Source: a virus. Taken from it: a stretch of 31,990 nucleotides of DNA. The position numbers and the translations under genes are program-made. The stretch is taken from the IMG/VR virus record IMGVR_UViG_3300025151_000170, positions 1-31,990 of that record. One strand, 5' to 3'. This document shows, in pieces, positions 1 to 6,952 of the stretch. The notes under the pieces were generated by a model. It worked only from the letters and a program-made list of their open reading frames with translations, had not been told where the DNA came from and did not search any database. Positions within the stretch are counted from its first letter, which is position 1. Each line of letters opens with the position of its first letter.

Positions 1-278
1 TATACTGCCTTTCTAAGACCGAATAGAAGCAGTCTAGCGGCAACAAATTGATAGTTAGGTGCATCCAGTGAGATCAGATCGTTAGCAGAACGAATCAGAA
101 TCTCTTGGATATCTGAAGTTTGAATACCGTCAAAGAACTGTAGGTTAGAATTCATCTCAACCTGACTTTCCGAGACACCTGCAAGACCATTGCAGGCATG
201 TTCTACCATAGCATGTACTTTATCAAGATCAAGTGGAGTTTTTTCTCCGTCTCTTTTGATCACATGGATTTCTTTCAT
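1..278 (-). CDS. nrdA: Ribonucleotide reductase class Ia, large (alpha) subunit, N-terminal fragment
   Basis: Only the first 92 codons lie in the window; the gene runs off the left edge. The visible part is an ATP-cone-type N-terminus: MKEIHVIKRDGEKTPLDLDK, then a conserved hydrophobic pattern and FVAARLLLFGLRK near the edge. This matches NrdA, which reduces ribonucleoside diphosphates to deoxyribonucleotides for phage DNA synthesis; the catalytic barrel is not visible. The ATG at 278 overlaps the TGA of the upstream primase gene as ATGA, so translation is probably coupled. The partner nrdB is not in the window and would be expected beyond the left edge. Identification is strong from the N-terminus and from the replication context. 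Confidence 0.88.
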   Translation of the reverse strand, partial: MKEIHVIKRDGEKTPLDLDKVHAMVEHACNGLAGVSESQVEMNSNLQFFDGIQTSDIQEILIRSANDLISLDAPNYQFVAARLLLFGLRKAV

Positions 279-1264
279 ACCTTTTTCCATTCGCTAAGTT
301 TGATAGTTGCTTCTAAACCGCTGTAAGTGTTAAATTCTACCAGAGATTGAACGTCATGTCCAGCGATAAACATATCGTTAAGGTCTTTCTCTTGTATTTT
401 ATCAGGCCAAATTACAATTTCATATCCCTTGTCAATTGCTTTCTCCATTCTATTGATGATTTCCCTATTGCGTCGTTCGTTATCATACACAAAGACAACT
501 TCTTTATCGCGCAATATCTCCCAATCAACATCTGCTCCTGCCATAGCAATTGCATTGTCGATGTAAAAACTATCAAAGGGACCTTCAGTAATGTAGATAG
601 TCTTCTTAAAATCTACTCGGTTGAGACCGAAGACTTTAATTTTGGATTCATCCAGCATGATAGTGATATACCGCAACTTATCATCTGAACTTAGGGACCT
701 CCCTTGGAATCCAAACCACTCGCCGTTGGTGTCAATGAAAGGGATAATGATTCTTGGGTGATCCTTTTTGACATCTTTGAACGTTGGTTTTTGAGTATTA
801 ACCCATGTGCAGAACTTGTCTGTATAGAACAAATCAGAGAAATGTTCCTTTGGAATCTGACGACCGAGAAGATACCCGACCGCTGGGTGTTCATTATTTA
901 GACAATCCACACTGTGAAGTTCTCCCTTTTTCTTGAACTTCGGTTTTTCAAATTTAGGTTTAGGAACATACGAACCCTTGCCTGTAGTGCCAGACTTATA
1001 TCGCTCCATGATATACTCATCATGCAAGTCAGGAGCATTGTCCTTCAGAAAATTTGGCAATGTCCTACCCACTCCACAGTTATGGCACTTGAATACCATG
1101 TCCTGTTTCAGGCGAAAGAAATACCCTCGTGCTTTATTACGATGCTTCTGAGAGTCACCACAATAAGGACACCGAAAATTATACAGTCCACTCTTCTTCC
1201 TAGAAAACTTGTCTAGGCGTCCAGATAGAAGACTGACGTAATACTCATCAACAAATTCAGACAA
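275..1264 (-). CDS. 61: DNA primase, T4 gp61-like
   Basis: The 329-residue protein has an N-terminal zinc-binding domain (C32-x2-C35 and C60-x2-C63) followed by a Toprim-like catalytic core with ITEGPFDSF near residue 226 and a VYDNERRN acidic motif about 35 residues later. This is the arrangement of DnaG-family primases, and the length fits T4 gp61 (about 340 aa). It would make RNA primers for lagging-strand synthesis together with the gp41 helicase, encoded elsewhere in this window. The start codon appears to be TTG at 1264, overlapping the end of the upstream gene; no in-frame ATG lies nearby and no strong ribosome site is visible. The stop overlaps the nrdA start. Confidence 0.9.
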   Translation of the reverse strand: MSEFVDEYYVSLLSGRLDKFSRKKSGLYNFRCPYCGDSQKHRNKARGYFFRLKQDMVFKCHNCGVGRTLPNFLKDNAPDLHDEYIMERYKSGTTGKGSYVPKPKFEKPKFKKKGELHSVDCLNNEHPAVGYLLGRQIPKEHFSDLFYTDKFCTWVNTQKPTFKDVKKDHPRIIIPFIDTNGEWFGFQGRSLSSDDKLRYITIMLDESKIKVFGLNRVDFKKTIYITEGPFDSFYIDNAIAMAGADVDWEILRDKEVVFVYDNERRNREIINRMEKAIDKGYEIVIWPDKIQEKDLNDMFIAGHDVQSLVEFNTYSGLEATIKLSEWKKV

Positions 1265-1658
1265 TACGATGGTCTACCGCTGTATCCATCATAGCACCAT
1301 TAGCAGGAGGGGTCAACAGGTTTGAAAAAATTCTCTGACCAATGGGAGAGATGAGGACACTAATCACTGCTAGTGCTCCTGCGATGCTCCACATCTTCTT
1401 TTCTAATATTCTGAGTCTATCATCGATAAGACGGATGTCTCTTTCACATCCTTTCTTAATTGCATTAGTTTCCCTTTTAAGATCTTCCGACAATCTATCT
1501 AACTTCTCAAATAGAATAGCATCTACTTTATCTTGTTTATCTAACTTCTCATTATGAACAGCAAGAAGTTTCCCCATTTGAATGGAGTTATCTTGCAATG
1601 TATCTACAACTCTTTCAAGTCTTTCAATTATAGCAGTGTTTAGATTTTGTTCATCCAT
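1257..1658 (-). CDS. Coiled-coil protein with C-terminal membrane anchor, unknown function
   Basis: I do not recognise a named family. The 133-residue protein begins with a long heptad-like helical region, roughly residues 5-85, rich in Leu, Glu, Lys and Asp (IIERLERVVDTL, LFEKLDRLSEDLKRE). A single hydrophobic segment follows (MWSIAGALAVISVLISPIG, about residues 88-108) and then a short tail. This architecture recalls XhlA-type or other phage tail/lysis accessory proteins, but that is only a resemblance. The ATG at 1658 overlaps the upstream stop as TGATG; a GTG one codon earlier is possible. The end overlaps the primase start by a few bases, so both are probably translated together. Confidence 0.7.
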   Translation of the reverse strand: MDEQNLNTAIIERLERVVDTLQDNSIQMGKLLAVHNEKLDKQDKVDAILFEKLDRLSEDLKRETNAIKKGCERDIRLIDDRLRILEKKMWSIAGALAVISVLISPIGQRIFSNLLTPPANGAMMDTAVDHRIV

Positions 1659-2212
1659 CACTTATCAACAGTTGCTTGTGCTCCACCTGCTCTCTGCTTC
1701 TTCATGAGAGCCTGAGTTTTCTTTTGCAACTCCATTCTAATTTGTTTGATCTTATCTTCCGCTTTTTGTTTCTCCAGACTAACTTGCTGACGAGTCATTT
1801 GTGCCTGCATTGCTTTGTCTGCTTGCTCTTTGACGTTACGCATATGCTTCATACGCTTATCCATAAAGAACTTGCCAGCAGCACCAGGCATGATTCTTTC
1901 AATTTTTACATCACCTCTGTAACGAGGATTGATAAGAAGACGCATCTTCTGTGCTAATTCTGCAGGAGAGTTAGCATAGATAACAGTCTCACCAACCTCA
2001 GGGATGGTTACTTTATACTGAAACAATCTAGAAGGCATTGTAGGATTCTCTTTCGATTCTCCCAACTTGTTACCAGGCATCACAAGTTTCTTGTCTTCTT
2101 TACTCTTCTTCAGTTTCTTACGAAACTTCATGACTGGATCGTAACCTGCATTGGGTCCTGTGGCATCAGCACTACCACTAAATCCTCCAGTACCAGCAGT
2201 CATGACCGTCAT
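1658..2212 (-). CDS. Conserved cyanophage hypothetical protein, basic coiled-coil C-terminus
   Basis: The 184-residue protein opens with a Gly/Ser/Thr-rich low-complexity stretch (TAGTGGFSGSADATGPNAG), then a Lys-rich segment. A small folded-looking domain follows at about residues 65-110 (YKVTIPEVGETVIYANSPAEL, then a PRYRGDVKIERI motif). The end is a long charged helix (about 115-175) with heptad character. No catalytic motif is visible. The phrase ATGPNAGYDP near the N-terminus resembles ATGPRPGSRYRGD at the end of the 3665-4195 gene; ADATGP/TDATGP may be a shared peptide used by this group of proteins. The ATG overlaps the preceding stop as ATGA. A virion or assembly role is possible but unproven. 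Confidence 0.7.
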   Translation of the reverse strand: MTVMTAGTGGFSGSADATGPNAGYDPVMKFRKKLKKSKEDKKLVMPGNKLGESKENPTMPSRLFQYKVTIPEVGETVIYANSPAELAQKMRLLINPRYRGDVKIERIMPGAAGKFFMDKRMKHMRNVKEQADKAMQAQMTRQQVSLEKQKAEDKIKQIRMELQKKTQALMKKQRAGGAQATVDK

Positions 2213-2571
2213 AGTTTCTCCAGTTCTTCTTCTAAATCGGGATCCACCTCTAAAGATGGCATCATTCCTATAGGATATTTATTCAAGTAAATCAGTAGAG
2301 TTTTTAGCAAACTCCAATACTCCCTCTCCATCTTGAAAAAAAGCAAGGGAGTTGCTGCTTCACCAAAAACATTATAAAGAATGATGAGATGATTTATAAT
2401 CAAATGAGTCCTTAGTGACCCTCCACGAACATAACGCTTCAAGAGTCTTTTTAGATACTTGAAGCGTTTCATGTCCTCATCAAAATCCTCTCTAGTCACA
2501 CAGTGAGGATTTTCATAATGCTTAATGGCGAACAGAATGTAGTTAGACTCATTCAGTTCGTCAAATTTCAT
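2209..2571 (-). CDS. Conserved phage protein of unknown function (DUF7207-like)
   Basis: This is a 120-residue, mostly helical protein with no signal peptide or zinc motif. Its middle reads FKYLKRLLKRYVRGGSLRTH, followed by LIINHLIILYNVFGEAATPL and an acidic tail (LEVDPDLEEELEKL). I recall the same pattern (small protein, basic helix, then HLIILYNVFG) in many T4-like cyanophages and pelagiphages as a conserved hypothetical gene. Hydrophobic stretches are short and broken by charged residues, so it is probably soluble. It sits directly after the Ig-like structural protein with a TAATG overlap, so it should share the late transcript that starts from the promoter at 3391. Confidence 0.72.
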   Translation of the reverse strand: MKFDELNESNYILFAIKHYENPHCVTREDFDEDMKRFKYLKRLLKRYVRGGSLRTHLIINHLIILYNVFGEAATPLLFFKMEREYWSLLKTLLIYLNKYPIGMMPSLEVDPDLEEELEKL

Positions 2572-3359
2572 TAGCTACCAAATGTCAATGTTGCTACGGC
2601 AGAGATTACTTCAGGAGCACCATTATCAGATGTCACCTTAACACGATACTGGTTGCCATCGTTTGCTGCAGTCTGACCTGTGAGTGCCAGGTTGGTGCTG
2701 GTTGCACCAGCGACATTCGAGAAACGACCAGTGGAGGTGAGTCTCTTCTGCCATTGGAATGCTGCTGTACCAGAGTTGGTAACAGAAGCAACAACAGCGA
2801 AGGTTGCATCACCAGAAGAAGTAGTCTTGTCGGTGTTGTTTGTGCTGAGTGTGATGGTGTTCGCTGCATCTGCTACGAGTGTATCATCAGTGTCGTCACC
2901 TGCATCAGAAGCACTTGCATGTACGAATGCTAAGCACTCTGCCTTGTGACGAGTTGCACCAGATACATCAGTATGAGTGCGATACTGCCACCAACCAGGA
3001 CCAGTGATACCACGGGTTTTATTTGCTGCGATATCAACCTCAGTATTATCTACGAAAAGCAATTCGTAAGAGTTAGTGTCGCCACCCTTGATAACAAACT
3101 CAGCGACTGCACGAGGGGGTGTTCTACGCAGAACACTGGCAGCAGCGACTGAATTACTAGTAGATCCTGCATATACTTTATGCAGTTCAATAGAGGTGGT
3201 TGATGTTACTGTTTTTACGATGTAAGCAACGCCAAGAATATCCAGAACGTCACCAACTTCTACAGAGTCAGCAGCGTTTTTAGTTACTGTTGCGTCATTT
3301 TGTGTGACTGCAATAGTATTGGCGAAAGCCTTCCCGTCAAGTTTTCCGTAGATTGCCAT
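2571..3359 (-). CDS. Virion structural protein with C-terminal Ig-like domain
   Basis: The 262-residue protein is rich in Thr, Ser, Ala, Val and Asn and predicted to be nearly all beta. The N-terminal ~125 residues form one domain (starting MAIYGKLDGKAFANTI, with a GPGWWQYRTHTD motif near 121-132). The C-terminal ~95 residues read as an Ig-like fold: FQWQKR as the core Trp strand, then TAANDGNQYRVKV as the D-x-G-x-x-Y strand. Ig-like domains of this sort decorate phage capsids and tails and help bind carbohydrate or cell surfaces. A T4-type late promoter lies immediately upstream, consistent with a structural role. Whether it belongs to the capsid (Hoc-like) or the tail cannot be told from the sequence. 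Confidence 0.82.
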   Translation of the reverse strand: MAIYGKLDGKAFANTIAVTQNDATVTKNAADSVEVGDVLDILGVAYIVKTVTSTTSIELHKVYAGSTSNSVAAASVLRRTPPRAVAEFVIKGGDTNSYELLFVDNTEVDIAANKTRGITGPGWWQYRTHTDVSGATRHKAECLAFVHASASDAGDDTDDTLVADAANTITLSTNNTDKTTSSGDATFAVVASVTNSGTAAFQWQKRLTSTGRFSNVAGATSTNLALTGQTAANDGNQYRVKVTSDNGAPEVISAVATLTFGS

Positions 3360-3390
3360 TAGATTTTTCCGAAGACGTTTTCCTAATATT

Positions 3391-3398
3391 TATTTATA
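3391..3398 (-). promoter_or_regulatory. T4-type late promoter TATAAATA
   Basis: On the minus strand this reads TATAAATA exactly, the gp55-dependent late-promoter core of T4-like phages. It lies 32 nt upstream of the ATG of the Ig-like structural gene, with AGGA and GGA purine stretches in the leader. It also directly follows the terminator hairpin, so it restarts transcription for the 3359-1257 genes. It is the only perfect copy I found outside a coding region in the window. Confidence 0.8.
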
Positions 3399-3419
3399 AA
3401 AAAAGGGGCTTTCGCCCCT
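3398..3419 (-). terminator. Rho-independent terminator
   Basis: On the minus strand the sequence is a 5-bp GC stem GGGGC-GAAA-GCCCC (extended by one A-T pair) followed by seven T residues. It comes right after the stop codon of the 67-aa gene at 3425. The GNRA-type loop and uninterrupted T-run make this a convincing intrinsic terminator. Its T-run abuts the late promoter, separating two transcription units. Confidence 0.85.
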
Positions 3420-3424
3420 CTGAG

Positions 3425-3628
3425 TCATTCACCCTCTCTAGTGACAAGTGCTGTCTTCACTGCTTCAAGCAGTTTATCATCAGCAGTTGTCTTTGTAAGT
3501 TTGACTGCTTTCTCCAAAACGAGGATGCAGATATCGATCAGTTTTTCACCGAGTTCTGCATCGTCAGGAATCTTAGAGACTGCATCTGCTACAACTTTCT
3601 TAGCAAGGGGAAGTAAAAATGCCAACAT
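3425..3628 (-). CDS. Small hypothetical protein
   Basis: The 67-residue product is mostly helical. It begins with a short hydrophobic stretch (MLAFLLPLAKKVVADAV), then reads SKIPDDAELGEKLIDICILV and ends with KTALVTREGE. It may lie on a membrane surface or form a small helical bundle; no family is recognised. The gene is followed within a few bases by a strong intrinsic terminator, so it is the last gene of its transcript. About 25 nt upstream the minus strand reads TGATGCTATATAGATT, which loosely resembles an extended -10 and could give it a promoter of its own; this is weak. Coding status rests on intact frame, spacing and terminator position. Confidence 0.6.
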   Translation of the reverse strand: MLAFLLPLAKKVVADAVSKIPDDAELGEKLIDICILVLEKAVKLTKTTADDKLLEAVKTALVTREGE

Positions 3629-3664
3629 GATTAGTTACCAAAAACGGGTCTAATCTATATAGCA

Positions 3665-4195
3665 TCAATCTCCTCTGTAACGAGAACCAGGACGAGGACC
3701 AGTTGCATCAGTCATTTTCTGAGCATCTGTTCTAGTATCCTTGGGAAGAGGTTTCTTTAACATCTTGCCACGAATTGCCTTATGGTCTGGTTTAGGATTT
3801 CTATCCTTTGCTGCATCACGAGAGATCTTCATCTGATCATCAATTGACAGTGACTTACCCTCAGTGAATTTCCCAAAGGTCAAGAGCGAGGTTTCAGTTT
3901 CTGCGACTTCTTTTGTGCTTTCTTCTGAAACTTCTTCTTGACTGACATAGGCTTGTTCCTCCATAGATTTTGTTTTTTTACCGCCACAAGTCGGGCAGGT
4001 CTTTCCATCTACCATACCTGTACCTCTACAGGTAGGACAGATAGATTTTTGTGCGGGAGTTTTTTCATCACACTTGCACTCAGCTTCACCTGTCTTGGGA
4101 CAAGGTTTGCCGCCATGCTTTTCCATAACATCTTTCAGTTTAGGATTGATGGTAACTTTAGTTTTCTTTTCAGATAATGCTTTAAAACTCAGCAT
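3665..4195 (-). CDS. Zinc-knuckle protein with DnaJ-type CxxCxGxG repeats, possible prohead/virion protein
   Basis: The 176-residue protein contains a DnaJ-like cysteine pair, CPTCRGTG (C53, C56) and CPTCGG (C67, C70), with further cysteines at 32, 40 and 42, so it probably binds zinc. In DnaJ such repeats bind unfolded protein; no J domain is present. The start, MLSFKALSEK, resembles the short amphipathic F-x-x-L-x-E leader of T4 internal proteins, and FTEGK lies further on. The rest is charged and probably disordered (VSQEEVSEESTKEVAETE), ending in TDATGPRPGSRYRGD. It lies one base downstream of the 530-aa gene and shares its strand, so a common role in the prohead or virion is a reasonable inference. 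Exact function unknown. Confidence 0.7.
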   Translation of the reverse strand: MLSFKALSEKKTKVTINPKLKDVMEKHGGKPCPKTGEAECKCDEKTPAQKSICPTCRGTGMVDGKTCPTCGGKKTKSMEEQAYVSQEEVSEESTKEVAETETSLLTFGKFTEGKSLSIDDQMKISRDAAKDRNPKPDHKAIRGKMLKKPLPKDTRTDAQKMTDATGPRPGSRYRGD

Positions 4196-4196
4196 A

Positions 4197-5789
4197 TCAA
4201 CCCCCGTAGTTGTCGCGTGCTTTAATGTCTGCCATCTTGCTGAAACGCTCTTTCTCTTTTTGACGAGTGATTGCGCTTACAATCTTGCCAGACTTATCCT
4301 GTGCTTTAGAACCTGCCTTGGTAGACATTCCTTTGCTAAGTGCATCGCGACTCAGGTTACCTGCTCTACGATACATTGCAGTTTCTTTTTTCTTGTCGAT
4401 GGGTTTGTAACCCTCTTCAATTACATTCTCGATTTCTTCAATGCTGAAGAGACCAGACTCATAGAGATGTGCAATTCTATCATAGTCTTCACCCAAACGC
4501 TTAGCAAGTTTGTCGCTACCCTTGGATACTACACGAGCAGTCTTACCAACTGCTTTCTTCAGACCTTTCTTAACTGCACCACCGATTCTTCTGAGAAGAC
4601 CAGGACCTTTCTTCTTAGCAGGAGCACTGCTAGAAGATTCCCCGCCACCACCAGAGGAAGAAGAACCGCTGTCAGAACTGCTGCTAGACGAAGTGCCTCT
4701 GGTTTTCGCTAACAGTGCATCCAACTTACCACCTGTACCATCATCATCTTTCTTGGGTGCTTCTTTCTTTTTCTCAGGGCGAGACATTGCTGCTCGCTTC
4801 TGCTTGATTCGTGCTGCTTGGAATTCACCAACTGCCTTACCAGCATTTGAAGCAACAGATTTACCTGCTGCTTTGATACCCTTCTTAGCAGCACTACCTG
4901 CTGCCTTTGCACCTGCCTTGAGTTTAGCACCCGCTGCTTTGGCAGCAGACTTCATACGCTCAACACGGGAGGGACGATTCTTCTTAGCAGCATCCTTAGA
5001 TGACTTGACTGCAGAGTCGTAGTAAGAATCAGATACCTCAGAGAGTAACTCAACTTCTTCAAGTGCTTCACAGATTTCAAGCAGATCATCTTCATCTTCT
5101 GCAAGTTCTACGAGTGCTTCCATGAAGAGATCAATCAGTTCTTCATCGGTTGCCTCATCAATTTCTACCATGTCAGCAATCTCTTCATCACTGAAGTAGA
5201 ATGCTTCTTTGCGAGCTGCACGTCTCTCATCACGCTCTTTCTTTGCACGATCCACTGCCATTTCCATGCCACCTTTGCCGTAACCAGCAAGGATACGACG
5301 ATCCTTTTTACGCTCAGCAGCAGTTCTTTCGGGAGCGGGAGCAGTTCCATCGCGTTGGATGTGAGACTTAGAACCGCTGTACTTACCTTCACCAAGAACC
5401 TCTAAGTTCTTATCGTAATTGGCAAAGTGCTCGTGATGACCTTCTTCAATAATTTCTAATTCTTCGACAGGGACATTCTCAAGGATGACATTACCATCAG
5501 TGATATCGTAGTGAGTTACAGTGCCATCATCAAGCAAGGTATGTTGCTCAGGAATTACACTATACTCTTTACCTTCCTTCTTGACCATCTTGGCACAAAG
5601 GTGGGTCTTCTTACCCGCCGCTTTTGTGACAGTCTTACGACGATTCAGAAGATATGAATCAGTAGAGTCTTTGTCACCATCATTATCAATGTCACCATCT
5701 TCCTTACCAACAGGGTCTAACTTTTTCTTTTCATACATCTGCACTTGTTTCAGTGCCTCTGACATATCGGGAAGTTCGTTATGATACAT
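4197..5789 (-). CDS. Large charged protein with EF-hand/dockerin-like loop, histone-like and Ser-rich regions; candidate prohead core protein
   Basis: The 530-residue protein is modular. Residues 23-50 contain DPVGKEDGDIDNDGDKDSTD, a calcium-loop pattern like EF-hand or dockerin. Residues ~80-135 form a small beta domain. Residues 200-252 are very acidic. Residues 278-321 are Lys/Ala-rich like histone H1 (AAKAAGAKLKAGAKAAG). A Ser/Gly linker follows (367-388) and a conserved basic C-terminus with VIEEGYKPIDKKKE (456-469). Several sites fit the T4 prohead protease consensus (L/I)xE before G/S: after residues 116, 134, 444 and 459. I recall proteins of this type in many cyanophages annotated as structural or hypothetical. 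A role as scaffold or internal protein is inference. A GATAAATA late-like element lies 25 nt upstream. Confidence 0.75.
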   Translation of the reverse strand: MYHNELPDMSEALKQVQMYEKKKLDPVGKEDGDIDNDGDKDSTDSYLLNRRKTVTKAAGKKTHLCAKMVKKEGKEYSVIPEQHTLLDDGTVTHYDITDGNVILENVPVEELEIIEEGHHEHFANYDKNLEVLGEGKYSGSKSHIQRDGTAPAPERTAAERKKDRRILAGYGKGGMEMAVDRAKKERDERRAARKEAFYFSDEEIADMVEIDEATDEELIDLFMEALVELAEDEDDLLEICEALEEVELLSEVSDSYYDSAVKSSKDAAKKNRPSRVERMKSAAKAAGAKLKAGAKAAGSAAKKGIKAAGKSVASNAGKAVGEFQAARIKQKRAAMSRPEKKKEAPKKDDDGTGGKLDALLAKTRGTSSSSSSDSGSSSSGGGGESSSSAPAKKKGPGLLRRIGGAVKKGLKKAVGKTARVVSKGSDKLAKRLGEDYDRIAHLYESGLFSIEEIENVIEEGYKPIDKKKETAMYRRAGNLSRDALSKGMSTKAGSKAQDKSGKIVSAITRQKEKERFSKMADIKARDNYGG

Positions 5790-5790
5790 T

Positions 5791-6951
5791 TTACTTAGTG
5801 TCCTTGTCCTTTTTATTTATCTTGCGAATGAATTCACCTGGGGTGAGTTTTCTCATATAGTTAGCAAGTTTATCTGTACCCATCTCACCAGCAGGTGTAA
5901 AATCAAAATATTTAATGTCATTACGCTCTACCAAATCCTTTAACCAGGAGCGGTAAATACCATCACGCTCATCAATAGTGATGATATAATTGCTACCACG
6001 ACTAACAACTTTACTAACGATCCCTGTGTTGATATTTTCAACAAACGTTCCCACCTCAAATAAGTCTTGATTGAAATACGCCTCGCGAAGACCTTGGGGA
6101 TCTAACTTAGGAGCAATCTCATGAAGTTCATAAGATGCTTCTGCAAAATCATCAAACTCTTCTACTTGCATTGCCTGGCGTAATGTCAAGTATAACTTCT
6201 CAGTACCTTCTTTACCAAGACCTTTTGACATTCCTTTACTAAAGGTGTCAAAGTCATCCTCTGCTGCTGCTTTACGAAGTTTAGATGCAGACATACCTTC
6301 CACACCTTCAGCATCAGGGTCGCGACCACCAGCACTTACCACTTTGATTTCGTCAAAGGTATATAAGTCCCCATTGTATTTTTGTGCGAGTGAATTAAAC
6401 TCAGATACCCTGTCACCTCCCACCACAATATTAACTGAACTATACCCGTCATTATCGATGGCACTAAGAACATCAAAGATAGTACGCATGTCGGGACTAT
6501 CAACAATCGCATTGGCATGATCTGGATATGCTTGCCGCATATATTTAATTTTGGTCCCCGCATCAAGGGGGTTCTTCTTAGGATCCTCCGACCTTGAGGG
6601 GTATATTCTATACTCTCCTCCACTTGTTTTTGCCTCTCTTGCTACTTTGTCTAGAAGCCTTTCGTGACCAATAGTAGGTGGATTAAATCTTCCAAATGTA
6701 ATAGATATTGTACCTTGATCGACCGCACCCGAGCCATCTCCAGTTTCTTCTTCTCCATTCTGTTGAGTTGGCGTAGTATCTGGATTCTTGGGGTCAATCT
6801 TTATAAGTTTTCCGTCCTTAGACATATGAGTTACGTTGCCCGAAGCGTCGGCATAACGTCCGTAACCAATATGTTTAAGTTTTAAAGTCTTTGCAGCCTT
6901 TGCTGCTTGTGATTTTTCGGCTTCAATTAGGAAAGCACTGAACTTCTTCAT
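5791..6951 (-). CDS. Nucleotidyltransferase (HxGH/NMNAT-like) with capsid-targeting-like N-terminus
   Basis: The 386-residue protein carries a nucleotidylyltransferase domain at about residues 80-240. FGRFNPPTIGH (86-96) is the T/HxGH nucleotide-binding loop, VVGGDR (176-181) a core strand, and MSASKLRKA (220-228) the ISSTxxR-type motif. Members of this superfamily (NMN adenylyltransferase, pantetheine-phosphate adenylyltransferase, cytidylyltransferases) transfer AMP or CMP to a phosphate. The N-terminus MKKFSAFLIEA resembles the capsid-targeting sequence of T4 internal proteins, with LIE before A11 matching the gp21 protease consensus. Residues ~12-80 are a charged linker and the C-terminal ~110 residues are unassigned. 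The substrate cannot be named; NMN is a guess from similarity. It sits one base upstream of the candidate core protein. Confidence 0.82.
   Translation of the reverse strand: MKKFSAFLIEAEKSQAAKAAKTLKLKHIGYGRYADASGNVTHMSKDGKLIKIDPKNPDTTPTQQNGEEETGDGSGAVDQGTISITFGRFNPPTIGHERLLDKVAREAKTSGGEYRIYPSRSEDPKKNPLDAGTKIKYMRQAYPDHANAIVDSPDMRTIFDVLSAIDNDGYSSVNIVVGGDRVSEFNSLAQKYNGDLYTFDEIKVVSAGGRDPDAEGVEGMSASKLRKAAAEDDFDTFSKGMSKGLGKEGTEKLYLTLRQAMQVEEFDDFAEASYELHEIAPKLDPQGLREAYFNQDLFEVGTFVENINTGIVSKVVSRGSNYIITIDERDGIYRSWLKDLVERNDIKYFDFTPAGEMGTDKLANYMRKLTPGEFIRKINKKDKDTK
5814..5821 (-). promoter_or_regulatory. Possible late promoter, GATAAATA variant
   Basis: The minus strand reads GATAAATAAA, one mismatch from TATAAATA, 25 nt upstream of the 530-aa gene start and inside the 3' end of the nucleotidyltransferase gene. 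An AAGGA purine stretch follows before the ATG. The spacing resembles the good late promoter at 3391, but the same octamer also occurs inside other genes (7176, 13862), so it is weak evidence. Confidence 0.3.
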
Positions 6952-6952
6952 T

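Noticed and set aside
1627-1635. TGCTATAAT match on the minus strand
   Set aside because: It falls within coding sequence (Thr-Ala-Ile-Ile) near the start of the coiled-coil gene, its flanks differ from the two good copies, and no start follows at a suitable distance.
4640-4700. Repetitive stretch resembling a microsatellite
   Set aside because: It encodes the Ser/Gly linker of the 530-aa protein with mixed codons, so it is a protein-level repeat without a regular DNA unit.
4074-4712. 212-codon open frame on the plus strand
   Set aside because: It spans the antisense of two well-supported minus-strand genes, is Cys/Phe/Leu-rich, and has no ribosome site or neighbours in its direction.
4510-5022. 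170-codon open frame on the plus strand
   Set aside because: It is Pro/Leu/Ala-rich and exactly opposite the Lys/Ala/Ser-rich part of the 530-aa gene; its length comes from the biased composition of that gene.
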